In this document: in pieces, positions 47,416 through 59,948 of the stretch | How positions within the stretch are numbered: the stretch's first letter is position 1 | How the letters are laid out: each line of letters starts with the position of its first letter | Assembly (NCBI GenBank): GCA_954871525.1 | Contig: OX940864.1 | Location: 20,888,001-20,952,000, forward strand | Reading direction: 5' to 3' | DNA: 64,000 nucleotides | DNA from: Parietaria judaica | Taxonomy: Eukaryota; Streptophyta; Magnoliopsida; Rosales; Urticaceae | Made by a program: the position numbers and the translations under genes | Notes under the pieces: generated by a model | Databases searched by the model: none | What the model was told of the DNA's origin: nothing | Seen by the model: only the letters and a program-made list of their open reading frames with translations

Positions 47416-49782
47416 CTAGGGTTTCTCAGACCCACATTCCTTCCTGTTACAAACAGTTCGGAAAGGGTAGTTCAGGTTGCCGCAGTTGCCGCACGTCCAG
47501 CTGCCCTCGGGCGCACCTCCTTTCGTTGACTCACCAGGGCCCTACAAGACATACATTTATCGCCGATTCAATATAGAGAAATTCGCCTTGAACTTGTGGT
47601 GTTGTTACAGTTTCTCCTCGGAACATATAATAAACGGTTTACTCGTGGTGTACTTACCCCTTTAAAATGGTTTGTTCCTGAACACTAGTAGGTGCATGTG
47701 GCATAAAATTTTACAGAGGATGTAGATTTTTATATATCGGGTGAAAAAAAATGCTACAATTAAAAAAAAAATTATAAATGACACCTACTTCACTATTTGA
47801 TATTTTGACCCCAAAGTTTTCATTAATTAGATAACTAAGCTTTAAAAAAATTGAGACAAAATTACTCCAAACTGCATCCTAGTGAGGGTAAATTTGTCCC
47901 AAAATTTAAAAGCTCAGATTCTAATTTATGCAAACTTTGGGGTTTATAGGGTCATTAAATCAAGCTTTCCTTTACAAATTCAGGGGAAGGGAACTACTGT
48001 AAAAGGCAGGAAATCACGACAACTCGACAAGTTCAGGAGGGCATGAAAGATAACTAATTATTATCCTCATAATATTACAAACGGTTTGGATACGAACAAT
48101 GACGTTTTTTAAAAAGCAATCCATACTTAGCAGTCTAACACGCCTCTAACCACAATAGAGAACTCGAAGAAGTTCAACGTCAACAATGGCCATAATTATA
48201 TTTAGACAGTGGTTAAATTGGCTCTTGATTTCTTTAATTGTCTCGTTTCCAAAGACTTAGTTTTTACAAATATATAGAGCTATCAATGAACTAGTCGATC
48301 TGACTTTGAATAGACACTTACCTGAAGCTGAGAAGGTCTAGGAGCCCCACATGTCTTAATATTGCATACAGTTCTGAAGGCAAAGTTGACATTGTCACAG
48401 TTAGGACACGACCAATCCCCGTCATACGAACCGTCCCGACCTGCAAATTAAGTTTGGAAAAAAAAATTCCCTCATTGAAACTTCTCTTGCAAATTTTCTC
48501 TACCATTTCTCTGTAAATTTATAGTGATAGCAAATAATAATAAAAATATTAATAGAGTTCTCAGTATAGCAGTGGAAATAAACTAATTGAGCACAAGAAC
48601 TACCTGCACGGCGTTTCCTGGGAGCTGAATTTTCAGGCACCATTCCTCCAGACCAACCATGAAAGCCAAATCCGTAACCGTTCATCGGTGCCGGTGACGC
48701 ATAACCCATGCTCGGATCACCATAATACACTTGAATATAATATACCACAGAAACATATACTGTCAGCTTTATAATTCAATTAGAAATCACAGGATCAACA
48801 GATAATCACACTTTTATTTATCCCCTATGTTCAAGAATCCAAAAATTTAAAGCCCACGTGTACGAGTTTCTAATAAATATTTACAAAACGAACAGAGAAA
48901 AAGAAGTGAGCACTCTGAAACCTGCAGGCGGATATGAAGGAATGTGTCCATATGCTCCATGAGCGCCAACTGGTGCACCGTAGTCATAATGGACTCCGGA
49001 AGGCGGAATATGGGAACCATATCCGTTCGATACCCCATACTGTAGAGGAGGAGCCCCGACGTAAAAGGAAGTTGGGTTGCTATAACGACTGGTCATCGGA
49101 TCCTGCTGCATTGAGAAATTCATTCAGTAGTAAGAAACGGTACTAAATTTAGTAACAAACCAAAAAGAAAGATCATGGCTTGTTGGTACCGTAGGCAGAA
49201 GAACGGGAGGGCGAGGAGCGCCACATTTGGTGCGGTTGCAAGCGGTTCTAAACCCGAAATTCATATTCCCGCATTCAAGACAGTTCCAATCTCCCTCTTT
49301 GCCCGACTCTACGCGGTCTAGGAATCAAGAATCATAAAGACAAATGACAAAATAGAAACCGAAACGAATTACATATGTACGTGTATAATGTGGTGGGATC
49401 AAACCCTAATTCCCAAACCAGAAAACGAAATTGAATAGGAAAAAAAAATACAGCAAGAGTTACAGTGGTTGGTTCTTGGTGCAAGAATGTTCAAAAGAAA
49501 GGCATGTAAGTCAATAATTAAACAAAAGAATCGCGAATCGTAATCAGAACAAACATTCAAAGAAGCGATCGGAACCCTACCATCGTTTCGAGACCGCTTT
49601 GATCCAAACGAACCTCGATTGTCATTGTCAACCTACACCAGAAAAACAAAATATATATATATACATATAAATTAGTGGAACATCACTCGACGAGAACAGA
49701 AAGCAAAGCGAAGAAGAAGAAGAAGAAGAAGAAGAAGAAGATGAGAGAGAGAGAGAGAGAGAGATACGCCGAGAGAAGCCAT
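47416..49782 (-). CDS. RanBP2-type zinc-finger protein, three fingers
   Basis: Seven minus-strand exons with GT-AG sites and matching phase: 49768-49782, 49581-49632, 49190-49317, 48922-49105, 48604-48729, 48322-48440, 47416-47541. Product 249 aa. Three W-x-C-x2-C-x10-C-x4-C fingers: W33 (Cys 35, 38, 49, 54), W178 (Cys 180, 183, 194, 199) and W223 (Cys 225, 228, 239, 244). Each has the N.NF.FR or N.NYPFR core known from RNA-binding ZRANB2-like fingers. Between fingers 1 and 2 lies a long Gly/Tyr/Pro-rich low-complexity region. Family knowledge suggests single-stranded RNA binding; the RNA and process are not known from sequence. A very short first exon (MASLG) precedes a CT/CTT-repeat intron. 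Intact. Confidence 0.92.
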
Positions 49783-49956
49783 TGGAGAAGGTTGAGTTGG
49801 GAATGAGGGAAGTCGCCGTTTACTCTGGTCTCAGTCAATTTAGGGACCGAACTCAAACGACTCGACAACACGCTCACTTTTATTATATTTTATTTTTATT
49901 TTATTTTACTTTAATGTCTCTAAATTAATACTTAATACTTAATAGTATATATTATA

Positions 49957-50670
49957 GGGCTAATTGCGACAATAATGCACAACTTTTGGTTAATAGGGGT
50001 TTTCGGTCCTCAACTTTTTAAAGTGTTGGCAAAAATACACAACATTTGTTGACTGTAAAATCAGTAAATCCTTCCGTTAAGGGGGTTAAATGTTGCTTAT
50101 GTGGTATTTTGGCTAAAGTACCAATTTTTTAACACTAAAAGTATTAACTTTTTAACGATAAAAGTACCATTTTTTAGAATGACACTTATTCTTTTCAGTG
50201 GTAAAAGTACCATTTTTTGAATCGTCTCAATGAAAAGTAACAATTCCATTTGCCAAATAACTTTAATACTTTTGGATCGTCTCCCCCAGAACTTTAATAC
50301 TTTTGCCAAAAAAGTACCAATTCCATTTGCCAAATAACTTTAATACTTTGTAATACTTTTGTACGCTAATAACTTTAACAAAAATTGGTACTTTAATCAT
50401 AATGATATTATATTACTTGTATGTATGTAAAGAGAAAAAAATAGTTCTTATGCCGCAAATAATTAATGGATTACATGTGGCAACTCCTGTCCCACGTGGA
50501 TGGCCACATGGCGAACCAAGATCCCACATAAGCAGCATTTAACGTCCCTTAACGGAAGGACTAACTGATTTTACAGTCAACGAACATTACATTTTTGTCA
50601 ACACTTTGAAAGGTTGAAGACCTAAAATCCATGTTGACCAAAGGTTGTGCATTAATGCCGCAATTAACCC
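49957..50670. mobile_element. MULE-type MITE with about 155-bp TIRs
   Basis: The left arm GGGCTAATTGCGACAATAAT and the inverted right arm GGGTTAATTGCGGCATTAAT stay similar for about 155 bp, including GTTGACTGTAAAATCAGT and TCCTTCCGTTAAGGG. Flanks TATATTATA (49948-49956) and TATATTCTA (50671-50679) match at 8 of 9 positions. The 714-bp core has short repeats of ATAACTTTAATACTTTTG and AAAAGTACCA. It lies about 175 bp upstream of the start codon of the zinc-finger gene. Confidence 0.82.
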
Positions 50671-50679
50671 TATATTCTA

Positions 50680-51645
50680 TTATGGGTTATTAGCCCGACC
50701 GCAAATGTATTTAAGTTGTTTAAAAATTTGTTGTAGAGTCATTTTAAAAAATTATGGCAAACGTATTTAATTTACATTTTTGTGGATCAGTGGACCTCAC
50801 CCTCTTTTCCGTTATTTTTCTTTTTTACTATTTTAGTCAGTGATGATGTCAAGACAAGATCTGATAAAACAAATAAACTTAAATGATCAAACCCACGAAC
50901 ATCAAAATAAAGTCGGATGTAAAGACGGATTCTTGGAAAACCTATACCGAGTTCTCAGTTCATGTCCTCAATAGTATTGGGATCTGCGTTGTTGACGTCA
51001 TTGCTGAAAAAATAGTTAAAAAAAAACTAACGAAAAAGTAGATGAGATCTATTAAGCCGCCAAAAAGGATGAATTTAAGTACTTTTACCATAAATTTTTA
51101 AATTGACTCTATACCGCTGCTTTTTTAAATAGCTGAATACTTTTAATTCTAATAACTCTTCAATTATTAATGCTCTAAGTTGAAGAGCTATTTTTACTAG
51201 TTATATAGTCCAATTTCATTAAATTATAGTTGATAAATTAAATTTTTTGATTAAATAAGACTTTTGAATAGTTCCGACTCTAATTAATATTATTAATTAT
51301 GTCTGAATAAATTATTAACCTCGATAATATAATAAAAAATTTTGTTTTTTTTAATAGTATCTGTTTGTAGAACTTTTACTATAGTTATTTTTTTTCTTTG
51401 AAGGAAGAACTTTTACTATAGTTAATTAATAGTATTATCGAGGCCAAAGGATGAGGATTTTTTTTAATAGTATCAGTTTATATAATTTTATTTTATTATC
51501 GAGGCTATAATAGTATCAGTTTATTTGAATAGTTATTGAAGTAAAACTATCTTGATGCAGTGACCCTTTTGACATTTCTTGGACATTACATCTTCGGGGG
51601 CCGTTGGCTGTCTTGACGCAATCGCTGATAATACTCGTCCGGGAT
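50680..51645. other. Gene-free, AT-rich
   Basis: It has repeated TTTTACTATAGTTA and TAGTATCAGTTTAT words at 51355-51545 (small imperfect duplications). No frame, RNA gene or transposon ends seen. Confidence 0.5.
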
Positions 51646-51650
51646 TATAG

Positions 51651-52038
51651 TGTTGTGTTTTTCTAGGATCTCACATATCCCGGATGCGGAATTTTCGAGA
51701 TTCCTAGAAACTAATAATAATCTAGATAATAAGCTTAATCAAAACATACAGATTGAGAATAAGCTTTAATGATAGTGGAATTCTAGGCTTAGGGAAACTT
51801 AAATAAACATACATGAATGTGTATCTTTCTAAACATGGTTAGTTTTCCTTTCTAATTGATCACATCTTTATAAAAGGAATAGGATAATATGTAATTAATG
51901 AGTATTATTATCATATAAGTCAAACCTAATTAATTACATGATTCTCTAATCAATTCATGAATCAACTCATTTAATTCACATGGACCCATTTAGGTCTAAT
52001 CCGAAAACTTTAAGCACTTATGTCGCAAGGTTCTAACA
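51651..52038. mobile_element. Solo LTR, 388 bp
   Basis: Starts TGTTGTGTTTTTC, ends GGTTCTAACA, and is flanked by a perfect 5-bp duplication TATAG (51646-51650 and 52039-52043). The minus-strand reading TGTTAGAACC at the start would suit a copia-type LTR. Orientation and family are not certain. Confidence 0.82.
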
Positions 52039-52346
52039 TATAGGACGGGCGCTAAAGCATTGCTCGTTCATTTGTGGTGTTAAGTTTAAGTATTCAATCT
52101 TCTTCGTATTTGTAATGATTATTATACGGCATGGGTGTTTGATGATTTAGCTCAACGCGATACAATAAGATACTTGAAACATATCAACAAATAAAAGTAA
52201 ACGTTATTCCTCCACCATAGAGACAAGCCATTCACTCATTCATAATTTATGGTGGTGAAATTCGGTTCCGGTTCCAGATCTGGTTCCTGCCCAGTTCTAG
52301 GGACCGGACCCCTACTTCGCCTCTGATCAGCGTTTATACAGAATCT

Positions 52347-54905
52347 TCATAGATTTACATCAAACCTTTCTATTATCTCAAAATGCATCTGCAAATCTGG
52401 CTGTCTCTCAGCAAAATAAAATCTCTCTAACACTTGCAATTTCCCTCCACTCATCTGAGCCCCGGACTGAAGCAGCCGAACCAGCTTGTCTTTCTCGTCG
52501 CGTATCCATGGCCTTCTGCTATCGCACCACTGCCTAGGCGTCCCGTGAAGCACAAAACGTATCCTGTCTTCTCAGCGTAAAATTTTCACGATAATAATCA
52601 ATCAAAATTAGTTTATAAGTTTTTGTTATTAGTTTGTAATTTGTTAGAACATTATTAACTCACTCATCCTTTGAAAATCGATTTAGGATACAAGACGGTT
52701 TTGTACGTCGTTTTTTTAAAAATATTAAAGCCAATATTTGGACCAAAAATTGTTCTGTTAACTTTTTGTAAAAAAATAAAATATAATAAGTTTCCGTTAA
52801 CACCGATTTTTTACAGTAAAAGAACGGTTTCGGTGTTGGATTTTGAAACACCGAATATCAGTAGCAGTCTCAAAATTTTCAAATAACCAAGAGAAAAGGT
52901 AACACTGGTTTCTCTCCTACCTTCTTCCTTCGTTAGTTGTGCTAGGCGCCTCGCAATTTTCTCAATCGTTTTGCTGTCAGTGATGTATGCTCCGACAGCG
53001 TTGAGCCCTACATCCAGATAATGCATCTCAATGATGCTTCGTAACAAGGTTTCTCTTGTGTCGGGCACGATTTTGCCATGACATTCCTCTGTCTGCTGAT
53101 CTGGCAGGTTGTCCCCGGACAAAGAATCGGCAAAGCTGAGCTCAGAAACTAGTTGGTTCAACACTGTCCCGCCTTTGCTGAATCCAAATACGTATGTATT
53201 TGGCAGCTGACACATGGCAAGGCTCGATTCATCCGTTATTCGTGGCATAACACTCTTCAGCTGCTAAAATGTCAATTTAGTTTATTGAACATATTGCTGA
53301 TTCTACATAGAGATTAGAATCAGTTATTAAGGTCCGAAACCGCAATGTTCCTCGTAAAAATGCCTAATTTTGAAGGCTTGCAAAAGTCAGCTAGAGAGCA
53401 TTGATTCACTACAAGTGTAAAATATAACAAACTGATAGAAAGAAAGATTGTGTTAAGACCTTTGATTTTTAGGGGGTATTATTGGTATTTAATATTTAAG
53501 AAATCTTTTTTGTTTGGTTTTTGAGAGTTTCCCGTCGAGCTCTCGAATTATAGTCCTGTGATTTCGTTGTTGGTTGACCTTTATCCATAGTATATACCGG
53601 GATTCATCATCTCGGCAAGCTTCTATTTGATTTCTATATCGGGACCTATGTGATTGACCATTGAGATTTGATTTACCTCTCTAAGGAAATTTGATAGGAG
53701 CGCAACGGTAGATTCAGAAGCCGAGAATCCAGTCGGGTCGTAAGATTTTGGCTCACCCCTCTGATTCACCGACGGTACGAAGTCCTTGTACACAGCGAAA
53801 GGTCCATCAAACACAGAAGCCTCAATAACCCAAGCATTGACAAAACCACCAAGTTTTGTAACCAGAATGTCAGCTATGTTTTGCGAATTGGATAGCCTCT
53901 CGATCACCGGATTTCCAGTTCCCGGAACTCGGTCGCCGCTGAAGAAGATGGCATTTGCCGAAGGAATCTGCAGCTCAAAGGGACAAACAACATCTCGAAT
54001 ACTTTAACGTTGAACCACGACATTCAGGTAAACTTTGTAGTAACTTATCAAGTACGTAACTCAACCAGATTACTTGCCTCATAAATAATGTTTTATAGAA
54101 GAAATAAAGCATGGTTCTTCGAATACATTATAATTTCAAAATAGCTTAATATTACGTGCCCAAAATTGGTGAACTTATAACAGGTATATCAGCCAACACT
54201 CACTAAACCCAATCTTCGTTCTTTAGAGATTAAGTTCATAAATGTTTACTAACTATTTTTCTCATTATCTTAAGTTCGCCTCAATAGAACAAGGATTATA
54301 ATTTATAATTTAATGGGTCGGACTGCGCTCGACCTAAATAAACCTTGAACATAATTAACCAAACTAATTAACCCATAAAAAACAAACCGAACTCTAAGCG
54401 GAACTGAATAATTAAAATGAACCTAAACAAGACGAGATAACCAAATGACAAGCTTAATTTAAATACCCTATAATTAAATAATGATAAAAAATCCTAAACT
54501 CTCGGGATGTATGATTAGCTTAAAGGAAAATATAGCCGTAAATACTCAAGTTGTATTGATTGAAGCACTAAAATATCAAACTCGTTTTTTTAAGGTAAAA
54601 AACCGAAGTTCAAATTTCGTTTGCTCTCGGAGTCGCCGCTCGGAGGTACCTAAAAATATTGGCATTTGCCGACCAAAAGGAGAGTTAACCAAGGTACCTA
54701 TGGGAATTAACAAAACTTGAATGAAAGTATTTTTACTATTTAAGTGCTTTAATGACTAAGTTTCCCTAGATCAATAAACATTAGAAATGTCAACGTGATG
54801 TCAATCAGAAAATGCCATAAATGCCCTCAAGAACAGGCTACGTGAACTCACAGCGAGAGAATCTGAAGTGGAGTTAAGGCAGAGTGAAGCTTGTAGAGGG
54901 CGAAT
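52347..54905 (-). pseudogene. C2orf69-family gene, interrupted in exon 1
   Basis: Minus-strand exons at 53677-53967, 52921-53260 and 52347-52567 join in phase to 283 residues ending at a stop. They match the C2orf69 family of alpha/beta-hydrolase-like proteins, which is linked to mitochondria in animals: AIFFSGDRVPGTGNPVIERL, then ASVFDGPFAVYKDFVPS, then the nucleophile-elbow-like YVFGFSKGGTVLNQL, then the HYLDVGLN segment and the C-terminal HGTPRQWCDS and QMHFEIIERFDVN. A further 18 codons (54852-54905, PLQASLCLNSTSDSLA, good donor GCT|GTGAGT) fit the end of exon 1. Immediately upstream is a TAA and then the LTR of a Tat retrotransposon, so the first part of the protein is missing here. The last exon uses acceptor GAGAAG|AC, chosen to keep phase. 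Could still be rescued if exon 1 lies past the element. Confidence 0.78.
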
Positions 54906-54915
54906 TTACTCACCG

Positions 54916-55588
54916 TGCAGTCACAAAGATAATCGAAAATAGTAGATAATTATAAATAATACGAATATCTCTGATTTATTATAATCCCGAGAGGACCCGG
55001 TTTCTTCCGTTTGGTAGCTCGGACAATCGAAGATTACCTACTCTTAACCCTTGGGAAATCGAGAATACTATGAATAAGCAAACTCGAAGACTCAAAGATT
55101 ATTTCTCTCAAAACTCACGATAATAATGAAAGTACTGAATACTGGATATCTCTCCCCCTTTATGCTAAGTTTACATTCGTATATATAGGCTTGAAAGTCT
55201 TCTAGAATATTCCTCAAATCTTGTTAGGGTTTCCTTCTGTTTCGCTGTGATCTTGGTTGACTTCCTTATTTTGCGTTGGATATCCCACGAAATCTTTAAC
55301 CGAATAACCCAATCTTCCCTTCTTTCTCGCGATCTCGAATGAATATCTTTTATACGATTAGGCTTTCTCGATGAACTCTCTCCGATGAGCTTCCTCTCTT
55401 GCAATGAGGTGTTGGGCTGGCTTGGTCGGATGATGACTTTCCATGGGCTTCGCTTGTTGGGCCTTATTTCTTCTACTCTTTGATGGGCCTGGACTACTTA
55501 GGCAGTCGTTTCCTTATTTTACGTCGTTTATTTCATAAACGACAAAGGGTAGTGTTAGGGAAAGATTTGACAAAATCTGACCTTAACA
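54916..55588 (-). mobile_element. 3' LTR of Tat-lineage Ty3/gypsy element
   Basis: In element orientation (minus) it starts TGTTAAGGTCAGATTTTG right after a polypurine tract and ends near CTGCA at about 54916. The element's pol, further right, reads in the same direction, so this is the 3' LTR. A TATATATA box lies near 55180. The left limit is tentative because the second LTR, and with it the target duplication, is outside the window. Confidence 0.7.
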
Positions 55589-55602
55589 GTTAGTCCCCTA
55601 TT
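55589..55602 (-). promoter_or_regulatory. Polypurine tract of the Tat element
   Basis: The minus-strand AATAGGGGACTAAC directly precedes the LTR start. Confidence 0.6.
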
Positions 55603-56003
55603 TTATCGAGTGTGAAGCAGTTGATAAAATAAAACAGGATTTATCTCCGATAAGGTTTTTGTCCGATGAAGTTTTTTTTCGATGACGTTTTTCCTCGAAG
55701 AGGTTCTTCCTCGATGAGGTTTTCCCTTGAAGAGGTTGTGTCCTTCGGGGACTCTTCCACTTCTTGCACGCTCACGGATGTCCTCGAGTTCCCACGTAGC
55801 GCTGATTGGGCGCGATTCTCCAGGCTGTCAGATCTTGGAAATCGTCGTCAATCATTTCGCATTAAATGCGGGGTTTTCTCGCACTCGAGTGCCTTCGAGC
55901 TTCGCACCGATTCTTTTAATCTTCACCGTTGGATGAATTTTTCCGCTTCGAACCTGGGCCGTCGGATCTGGATGTGCCTTTCCAACTTCCGCCTGCCTCT
56001 TTC

Positions 56004-56010
56004 TATAAAT
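56004..56010 (+). promoter_or_regulatory. TATA box for the antisense gene
   Basis: TATAAAT in a pyrimidine-rich context, about 143 bp before the ATG of the plus-strand gene at 56153. It is a good candidate core promoter, independent of the LTR. Confidence 0.45.
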
Positions 56011-56152
56011 TTAAAACCTCGCCTTCGACTCAAACACTTCGTTTCAGACTTCTCTCCAAATCCTCTCTGCAACTTTCTTTCCCGACTTCCTTCTTCTCCA
56101 GAAAATCTTCAAACTCTCTTTCCGTCCAAATTCTTCTTTTCCGATCAAGAAA

Positions 56153-59100
56153 ATGTCGAATCCGGGAAAGATCTTCAAGACTCGGTCGCCGAAGTCTATA
56201 ATGACGGAGAAGCATCTCGAGGATTTGAAGAAGCACTATGTGGACTCCAATCCTTGCTACCTGCGTCTCCCCAAATCCGGCGAGCTTGGCGACGAGCCTC
56301 CGGAAGGGTACATCACACTGTACGAACACTTCTTCCGGTCGGTGGAACTGCACCTTCCACTGCCTCACCTCATCGTGATCTTCCTCCATGCGTTCAAGAT
56401 GCCGATCAGTCAGGTTAGCCCTAACTCTCTTCGCCTTCTTGTCTGCACCATGGCCATCGCTCTCGAGCAGAAAGTGGCTCTGACCCTGGAGGATTTGATG
56501 CGGCTCTTCAAGTGGTCGAAGAATTCGAAGAATCTGGGCCGATTCTTCCTCACCTCCGCCACGCGTGGCCACATCCTCACTCATACGCCGAACAACGAGT
56601 CCGGATGGGAGAATAGATATTTCTTCGCGCATCTCGATCGTCATACCCTCGGGCCACATTGGGAGGCGCTTCCTACCAAGTGGGTCGACGAGAACGAAGT
56701 CCCGAGGTTCAAACCTGTCGCCAATAAGGAGGACGACGAGCGCTTTGCTGGGGTCGTTCGGGCTTTACTGGAAAATCCTCGTCGAAATTGGACGACGGAC
56801 TTCTTCGCGACCCGCGTTCAAGAGTCCGGGCTCTATCAGCTCTGCCACATCGTGGGGAGACCACCGGCATCTTTGTGGCCTGTCGGATTCCGCCTCGAAG
56901 AGGTCAAAGACGCGGACCCCTCGTCCCCCGCTGTTCGGCAATCTCCTAAGCCGAAGAAGAGAACTCAAAAGTCCACCCGTGGATCATCGGAGCCACGGCA
57001 ATGTCAAGGCCAAGATCCAGGACAAGGCCAAAATCCAAGACAAGGCCAAGATCCAGGACAAGGAGGTGGGTCCTCCGATTCTCGTCGGGATCTGTCGAAG
57101 GCTGGCTTCTTGGGCCTCGGCCCTCGGACCGGTGCTGACCGGTTTGTTTCAAGTGATAAAGCTCTTCCTCCGAAGAGCAGTTCGGAGAGGCGGACAAAGC
57201 ATAAGCACGACACTGGTGCTTCTCGCTCTTCGGGGGTATCGACTTCCTCGGGGGCGACTCGCCCTCGGGATTCATCTCGTCCTTCGGAGAGCCGTCGCGA
57301 ATCTGAGTCCCAGACTTCCTCGCGGGAACCTTCTCGCGAGAAAGTTGTCCTGAAAAGGAAAACCGCTGAAGGGGTACGCGACGCTCCTCCTCCGAAGAGG
57401 AATAAGACTTCCGAGTCGTCTAAGGAGATAGATGCAACTCCTTCGGCTCCGGAGACTGTCACCGTCGCTTCTCGCGAGGGGACTGTTCCCGCCGGGGCGA
57501 TCGCGTCGACCGTTCTTGCTTCGACTCCTCCGTCCGAGACCGGCGGAAGCATCGATGGGGCTCATGGGACCCCTCGTCCTTCTCCCACTTCTCGGGAGCG
57601 GTTCCGCTTTGATGATGACTTTATCGATTTAGTGTCGTCGCTGGATCTCTCGGCCTCCGAGGTAGCTTTTACTTCTTTTCCCTCTTCATTTTTCATGATG
57701 CTTGCACATTTCGGGTATCTAATGCATATTTCGGTATATACTTTTCTCGTAATTTCAGATTCCGGCTCGCGCCGACGCGCCTCCTTGCTTGGAGGTTTCT
57801 TCTTCAGTACCTCCCGCACCTGCCGCGGAAGGACTTTCAGTCGCCGTTCCTACGGCTGACGAGGAGGGCTTGTTGCTCGAAGGGGCACTTGATGCCGCCG
57901 GCGCGCTCCTCGTCCTGGAGCCCGTCGGGCGGCCCGGCGCTTCGGAGGGGGTTTCTCTACCTTCCGAAGAGGTTTTGGTCGGGGGCCATCCCGAGGGAGG
58001 GGATGGCCTCGTTGCGGACGTCGTTCATCCCGACGTATCTACTCATCCCGAAGTGCCTCGTCCGGAGGGCGCTTTGGAGCCGACCGACGCTGTCGGCGCC
58101 TCTGGGGCTAGTGCCTCCTCTCCCGACGATGACGGGATTTCTTTCTCTCCGCTTCCGAAGTTTCTTCCCAACTCCGGGCCGGGAGGCTTTTCTCTCCCTC
58201 CTTGGGAGCGATTTCCGGCAGTTCCTACTTCGGAGTCTCCGCCGGAAGAGTGGAAAGCATACTCGCTCCGGGTCCTTCGGGACCTGTTTTGGCCCGAGCC
58301 TTCGGGGAACACCGGCTTGTCTCTGAGCCAGATCAGGGGCTATGGCCGGGCTGCCTCTACGCTTTTCCAGGCTCTCGCCCGCTTCAACACCATTATTCTT
58401 AACGAGAATGGCGGCAGAGGCGAGAGCGCTCAGGAGTTAAACGACCTCCGGGCTAAACTTGCCGACACAGAATCGCTCCTCGGGGTTTCCGTTCTCGGAG
58501 AGCGCAAATATCGGGAAGCGGCCGAGCGAACCTCCGATAAGCTGGAGGTCGCGAGGGCCAAATTGGCGAAGGAGGCTTCGCTTCGCCAAGCTCAAGAAAA
58601 AGAGCTCGCCGAGTGCAAGGCTAGGGCCGAAGCGGAGGTTGCGGCGCTGAAGGCCGAGTTAGATGGGGAGCACAGGCGTCACTCCATGATAGTGGAGAGC
58701 TACGAGAAGCATCTCGAAGCGAAGAAGTGGCGGCTGGCTAAAATCAGCGAAGCGGTGGGCGTGCCTGTCGAGCAGGAGAGTCGGCTTGCCTCGCGAGTGG
58801 CCTCGTGCTTAAAACGCCTCGGCAAAGAGCTCGAGGTATCACAGACGGAGGCGAAGTCTGAGCGCGAAGCACGCCTACACCTCTTCGAGAGGGCTCAAGA
58901 CAAAGCGCAACGTGCCTTGGCGAGGTATAAGGCCCTGGAGGAGTCCATCAATTTCCATCGTCGCTCCGCCGCATATGGGGCCAACGCTAGCCTTCTTGAG
59001 AAGGTTCCTCCCACGGCGACCATTGGGAGTCTTCTGCCTCTTTTTCCGAAATACAAGACTATCTCTGAAGAGAGTGAGGCTAAAGCCCGCGAGCTGGACG

Positions 59101-59849
59101 ACAAGTCTCTACCTGACCCTGATTCTCCTCCGCTCACCCCCGGTGCCCCTTCTTCCGCTGGTATCGATTGGGCGGCTTGCTTCGTAGTTGGAGCTGCCTC
59201 TTTGGCCTCCGATGGCCTCGATGAATACGGGACCAACGATGGGGTCGTCACCTCTACCGACGGAGCGGTTGGTACCGAAGCGGTCACTTCTACCGTCGAA
59301 GCGGTTACCAATGAAGCGGTAGGGGGGGAGGAAAGCTCTTAGGCCTTTTCTTATAGCTTTCCTATGTACATTACTTGCGTTGTCTTTGTAATTTCTTCGA
59401 CGGATTTTATTAATGAAAAAGAACTCTCTTTGGCTTCAACTTGTTGTTTCCGTATTTGTTGCTTCTCTTGTGTTCCTGTCATTATTTCCTGGCTAAATTC
59501 CTTTTCTCAGGGTGATGAATTCTTCTACACTTCGGAGCCGCTGTTTTACTATGAAGATGTGCTAGCTTCTTTCCTCGCGGTCGACGATGAGCATCCCGCC
59601 ATCCTCGAGGAGTTTGTCCAAGATATGATAAGGCGTGCGGCTGCCTCTCTTTCCGGAGTTGCGTTCGACGAGACTCCCCTTAGTCCTTCTTCGGCCTATG
59701 TGATCGAATTTATGATGTTGAGGCCTGTAAATTATGCCGCCGTAGAAGATCTTCTTCGGGACGTCCTCTCCGAGAATGGGGAGTTCGTCATAGAACAAAT
59801 TGCCGATAGGGTAGTTCGGGAGGATTCGCCTTCCCCTGCTGTATCTTGA
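56153..59849 (+). CDS. Antisense accessory gene of the Tat element ('putative gypsy type transposon' type)
   Basis: Runs opposite to gag-pol, between pol and the 3' LTR, where Tat-lineage elements are known to carry an antisense ORF. I find three exons in phase: 56153-57661, 57759-59318 and 59511-59849 (donors GAG|GTAGC and GCG|GTAGG; acceptors TTTCAG and CTCAG), giving 1134 residues. The N-terminal ~250 residues (GYITLYEHFFRSVELHLPLP...) resemble the plant-transposon family Transposase_28 (PF04195). Next is a GQDP-type Gln/Gly repeat and a Ser/Arg-rich disordered stretch; exon 2 adds an acidic low-complexity region and a long Ala/Glu/Lys-rich coiled coil (ELNDLRAKLADTES onward); exon 3 has an acidic helical end. 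Function is unknown in the family. The gene looks intact, unlike pol. Without splicing, exon 1 would read on to a stop at 57859. Confidence 0.75.
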
Positions 59850-59947
59850 ATAAATTGTATAATGTATTGTGCTTGTAATGAAATTTCATCAATGAAATCT
59901 ATTGACTTTTGCATACTATCGATGATGTATGGGAGTATGTGTACTCC

Positions 59948-59948
<1 letters not shown>

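Noticed and set aside
54481..54720. 79-codon plus frame in intron 1 of the C2orf69-like gene
   Set aside because: Low-complexity translation without domain; it lies within an intron on the opposite strand.
56030..57552. Long minus-strand frames opposite the antisense gene
   Set aside because: GC-rich, third-position-biased shadow frames of the plus-strand coding exon; no recognisable domain.
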